A stretch of 64,000 nucleotides of DNA, from positions 90,857,747 through 90,921,746 of the forward strand of contig CM043954.1 of assembly GCA_014529385.2 (NCBI GenBank). Direction: 5' to 3'. The notes under the pieces were generated by a model, which made no database searches, had not been told where the DNA came from, and worked only from the letters and a program-made list of their open reading frames with translations. This document shows, piece after piece, positions 60,522 to 64,000 of the stretch; positions within the stretch are counted from its first letter, which is position 1, and each line of letters starts with the position of its first letter. The translations under genes and the position numbers were made by a program. The DNA is from Adiantum capillus-veneris (Eukaryota; Streptophyta; Polypodiopsida; Polypodiales; Pteridaceae).

Positions 60522-61701
60522 ACATTTTGCAGTTATGAAGTTTTTTGGTCGTGTAATCCATTCAGCTCTCTCTCCCCCCTCTTCCTCTCTCTAAATTTGT
60601 AAACATGCTCAATTATTTTAATCAATTGACAATGATTAATTTAATTGTAACCAAGTGTAATCTTATTATCCCCCCCCCTCTCTCTATCTCTCTTTCTCTT
60701 TCTTTCTTTTTTCTTTTTTAAATTTAAAAATTTCATACAATATTCTTTAATTTTTATTGACAAGAGGGAAACACCAAAATTCAAAGGGGGAGGGATGTTT
60801 AAGTTAGAATTTGAAAGTTTAGGCGCTAATTTTTTTCCGAAAATAAACGCGATAATAACAACGATAAGAAACACGGTAATAAACACAAAAACAATCGTGG
60901 TAATAATTTAAACAAAACCCTCCCCTCCCCCCCGCCCTCCTCTCTTCTCTCTCTAGCTGAGTTTGTACTTCTCTCTACAAAATGCGATAAAACAGCGCGA
61001 TAAACACTTGGAGATTTTCATAGTGGGCCGGCCACTCCCACATGCACACATTAAAATCCAAAAACGTTCAAATGCCACATGTAGAACATCCAACAATTCA
61101 ATTCCATGATAATCTTTGCTTTTTCTTATGCCCTTATATATGAGTGTTATATTAATTGACCTCATGAAAATATAAAGCATATAAAATATTAATGAGAGTT
61201 TAAGAATTGATCTAATTCTTCTATAAATATATCAATCAAACAAATTACACAATAAAATGATGTACGCTATTAAACGAAAGAAATTCATAATATCTTTATG
61301 ACAAAAATGAATATTGAAAATATATAAATCTAATCCCTATTAATAATACATGCACTAAAGTAAAAAAGTGACACTTCCATATCAAAACAAAAAGTTGAAA
61401 AAATACTTGAAAAATTCTAAAGATAATCCTTAATAATAATACATGCACTAAAGTAATAAGGTGACATTTGCATATCAAAACCAAATGTTGAAAATCTTAG
61501 TGGTGAAAAAATTCTTTCATTTAAAGATAATTTATAAACTTCTAATTAGTAAATAAAATTTTACAAGAAAAAAGTATGTTTTAAATCAAAAGGTTGACAA
61601 GAAAATCATTACCTTGATTACCTAATACCAATTTTTGGAACGGAGCAAGAGGAGGCATGCCACTTGGCATCCGTTGATTTGTTTGAAGAATTAATGAGGA
61701 T

Positions 61702-61742
<41 letters not shown>

Positions 61743-61934
61743 AAGCAAAGCAATTGCCACGGAGCAAGTGCAGAGCAGAGGTAATTCGTTACCTTGATTA
61801 TCTAATACAAATTTATTTTCTATAGGCTTGCTTTCCGGGGAGAGAGAGGCATGCAGGGCGTGCATCTTGCTCTGCAGAGAGTACGAACTACTGCACTGTT
61901 TATTCCTTGTTGCCCAAAGACGGACTGCGGGGGG

Positions 61935-61998
<64 letters not shown>

Positions 61999-62157
61999 TT
62001 GGGTCCTCTAGCTCCCAGCTGCATGGCAGACGACGTCTCAGCAGACTAGTCCGTAAAAGAGGAGAAGCACACTAAGGCGCAGAGAGAGAGAGGGGACTGC
62101 TGCGTCCACGACAGCGGGAACAAGAGTCTACGTGTAGGTAAATCTATGATCTTCAGG

Positions 62158-62710
62158 AAACTATCCCAAGAGACCTTAAAGATCTAGCCGACGGGAGTTG
62201 AACTCAAGAGAGAGAGAGAGAGAGACAGAGTGCAGTCTGCAGTCGCAAGATGCTAATATAGACAAAATAATAATAATTCACGATGATATTGTTAGTCTAA
62301 GAGACTTTTAATGTTGTAAGAAACTATCCCAAGAGACCTTAAACATCTAGCCGCCGAGGAGCTGTTGAACTCAAGAGAGAGAGAGATAGAGTGCAGTCTG
62401 CAATCGCAAGATGCTAATATAGACAAAAAAAATAAAATCCACAATGGTACTGTTAGTCTAAGGCTTTTTGATTATACTGTTGAGTAGTAGCCAATTACTT
62501 TTTTGAAGTAATTCATGAAGATATTGTTAGACAAAGGCTTTTCGATTTTCTAGCTACCTCCAAAAGTGTGTGTGTGTGGGGGGGGGGGGGGGGGAGAGAG
62601 AGGCCGCGTGCATCTTGAGTAATTCATGATCATATTGTTAGTCTAAGGCTTTTCGATTATACTGTTGCCAATTACTTTTTTGAAGTAATTCACGATGATA
62701 TTGTTAGTGG
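62158..62710. repeat. Family of direct repeats, unit about 163 bp and shorter
   Basis: AAACTATCCCAAGAGACCTT occurs at 62158 and 62321, each followed by GTGCAGTCTGCA and CGCAAGATGCTAATATAGAC. The word GATATTGTTAGTCTAAG and its variants recur at least five times up to 62710, partly with CCAATTACTTTTTTGAAGTA. Confidence 0.88.
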
Positions 62711-63041
62711 CCATGCTAGTCCTTTCTTAAAAAATACTGCATGCATGCTTGTTCCTTGAATCAAATGTAAGAAAGCGAAGCTAACAAACTATCGTCATTA
62801 AAAAAAAAAAAAGATTTTACTAAAAAAACTAGCCCCTCTAACACTAGAGGAAAAGCATAAGTCCCCCTTCAACACTGGAGGGGATGAAAGTGGCAGGGGA
62901 AAGGCACATTCCTTACGGTATTATAAAAAATGTGGAGAATTGTGCCAACTCCACACCATACTTATGTATGGTTTTTTTTTTCCACAACACACCAGCATTC
63001 TGTGCAGGATGTTTGCACATAAAACACTAGCATTTTGCACA

Positions 63042-64000
63042 TGCATGATGCTGTATTGTACGGTTTACTGCAACAAATAATTCCATGTTGTCAATTAACG
63101 CAAAACTTCTGCATTGCCTTTTTTTATTGAGAAACTATATTTCCTTAACACTGTCATTAGTTGGTGATTTAGTGATGAAGGTTGCTCATCTATTATGCAG
63201 TACTATGATGTTGTTGTTGAAAATCCAGGGATCAATTGATTTCTAGTATATTGTTTACTATCATCAATTTATCGTTCCAAGTTTAGAGGTCGTTTTTTTT
63301 CTGTATACATATCAATTTAGGGTATTAAGAAGAAAAGTGAACTTTTTTTTTGTGTACAGATCAATTTAGTGTATTAAGAAGAAAACCGAATTGTATTTCT
63401 GTTTTTGGGTAGATGTGAAGGACTGTATAACTCTCCAAAAGCCTGATCACTTCGACATCAATCGTCCTCTCGATTGCAAATGTCATGCTCTCCCATTCAC
63501 ACACTATAGGTATCATCTCATTCGTGCACGCCCCCGTCTTAAACTGTAAAATTGAATTTACTTCTGTTGTGGCGTAAATATAGAGACCTATATGACACTC
63601 CAAAAGCCCGATCACGTCGACATCAACTGTCTTATTGATTGCAAATGTCGTCATCTCCCATTTGTGTACGTCCAGGTGCATGTTGCTGTATTGTACGGTT
63701 TACTGCAACAAATAATTCCATGCTGTCCAATTAATACAAAACTTCTGCATTGCCTTTTTTTTTGAGAAACCATATTTCCTTAACACTCTGTCATTAGTTG
63801 GTGATTCAGTGATCAAGGTTGCTCATCTATTATGCAGTACTATAATGTTGTTGTTGAAAATCCAGGGATCAATTGATTGCTAGTATATTTTTTAGTATTA
63901 TCAATTTATCGTTCCAAGTTTAGAGGTCGTTTTTCTGTACATATCAATTTAGGGTATTAAGAAAAAAAATGATTTTTTTTTTGTGTATATTCAATTTAGG
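63042..64000. repeat. Long direct repeat, two copies 635 bp apart
   Basis: The sequence from TGCATGATGCTGTATTGTAC (63042) recurs from TGCATGTTGCTGTATTGTAC (63677) and stays similar for about 320 bp to the window edge (CAATTGATTTCTAGTATATT in one, CAATTGATTGCTAGTATATT in the other). The second copy is cut by the window end. Confidence 0.9.
63361..63681 (-). other. Open frame with an in-frame 55-residue tandem repeat, unknown
   Basis: The minus-strand frame of 106 residues contains MTTFAINKTVDVDVIGLLEC followed 55 residues later by SMTFAIERTIDVEVIRLLES, with LYIYATTEV and LHIYPKTEI after each. The DNA period is 165 bp (CTCCAAAAGCC at 63433 and 63598), a multiple of three. The pattern slightly recalls plant F-box-associated repeats, but I cannot assign it. 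It lies between the two copies of the long direct repeat. Confidence 0.35.

Larger units (their letters stand above)
60522..64000. other. Region without recognised gene, rich in direct repeats
   Basis: This may include the right flank of the CACTA transposon. Words such as CGCGATAATAACAACGATAA (60848) and GCGATAAAACAGCGCGATAA (about 60982) recur and could be subterminal repeats, but no CACTA end is identified. (GA)n tracts lie at about 61704-61741 and 61937-61994, and a 90-95-bp tandem pair around TTAATAATACATGCACTAAA at 61339-61480. A poly-G run is at about 62578-62594. Confidence 0.5.

Overview
The window looks like nuclear DNA of a flowering plant. It is repeat-dominated, with LTR retrotransposons of the Copia and Gypsy superfamilies primed on initiator tRNA-Met, an L1-type LINE, a CACTA DNA transposon, small TIR elements (MITEs), long (CT)n/(AC)n microsatellites and one spliced fragment of a plant NRT1/PTR (NPF) transporter gene. 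I cannot name the species. I see no tRNA or rRNA gene, no CRISPR array and no prokaryotic gene organisation. Every recognisable transposon coding region carries stops or frameshifts.

Layout. 1-2431: 5' part of a Gypsy-like element on the minus strand (LTR, primer-binding site, broken gag), running off the left edge. 2432-4388: no gene, with one possible LTR edge. 4389-4901: first two exons of an NPF gene on the minus strand. 4902-13440: no recognised gene, but a dense microsatellite cluster (7188-9443) and a 464-bp Mutator-like MITE (9619-10082). 13441-19908: a nearly full-length LINE with a perfect 18-bp target-site duplication, itself carrying a 218-bp MITE in ORF2.

From about 21657 to 60521 there is one nested structure. 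The oldest layer is a CACTA (En/Spm, TNP2-type) transposase gene, seen in three pieces (21657-21854, 42774-43452, 59758-60521). A Gypsy chromovirus (21935-42596) and a minus-strand Copia (Copia-B, 43537-59747) split it. The Gypsy carries a Copia (Copia-A, 31253-36203) in gag and about 6.6 kb of unrelated intron-like DNA inside the (AC)n tract of its 5' LTR. Copia-B is split in the integrase region by a second, plus-strand Copia (Copia-C, 46250-57393). The leader of Copia-C holds a 5.5-kb element with long inverted termini (47250-52782), and inside that lies a cluster of perfect 75-bp inverted repeats (49672-49888). Target-site duplications and the re-joining of interrupted reading frames support most of these layers. 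60522-64000 holds purine microsatellites and several families of direct repeats, but no recognised gene.

I did not find a convincing new molecular system. The points most worth checking are the nest itself, the gene-like block lodged in a microsatellite of a Gypsy LTR, the inverted-repeat cluster and the NPF fragment.
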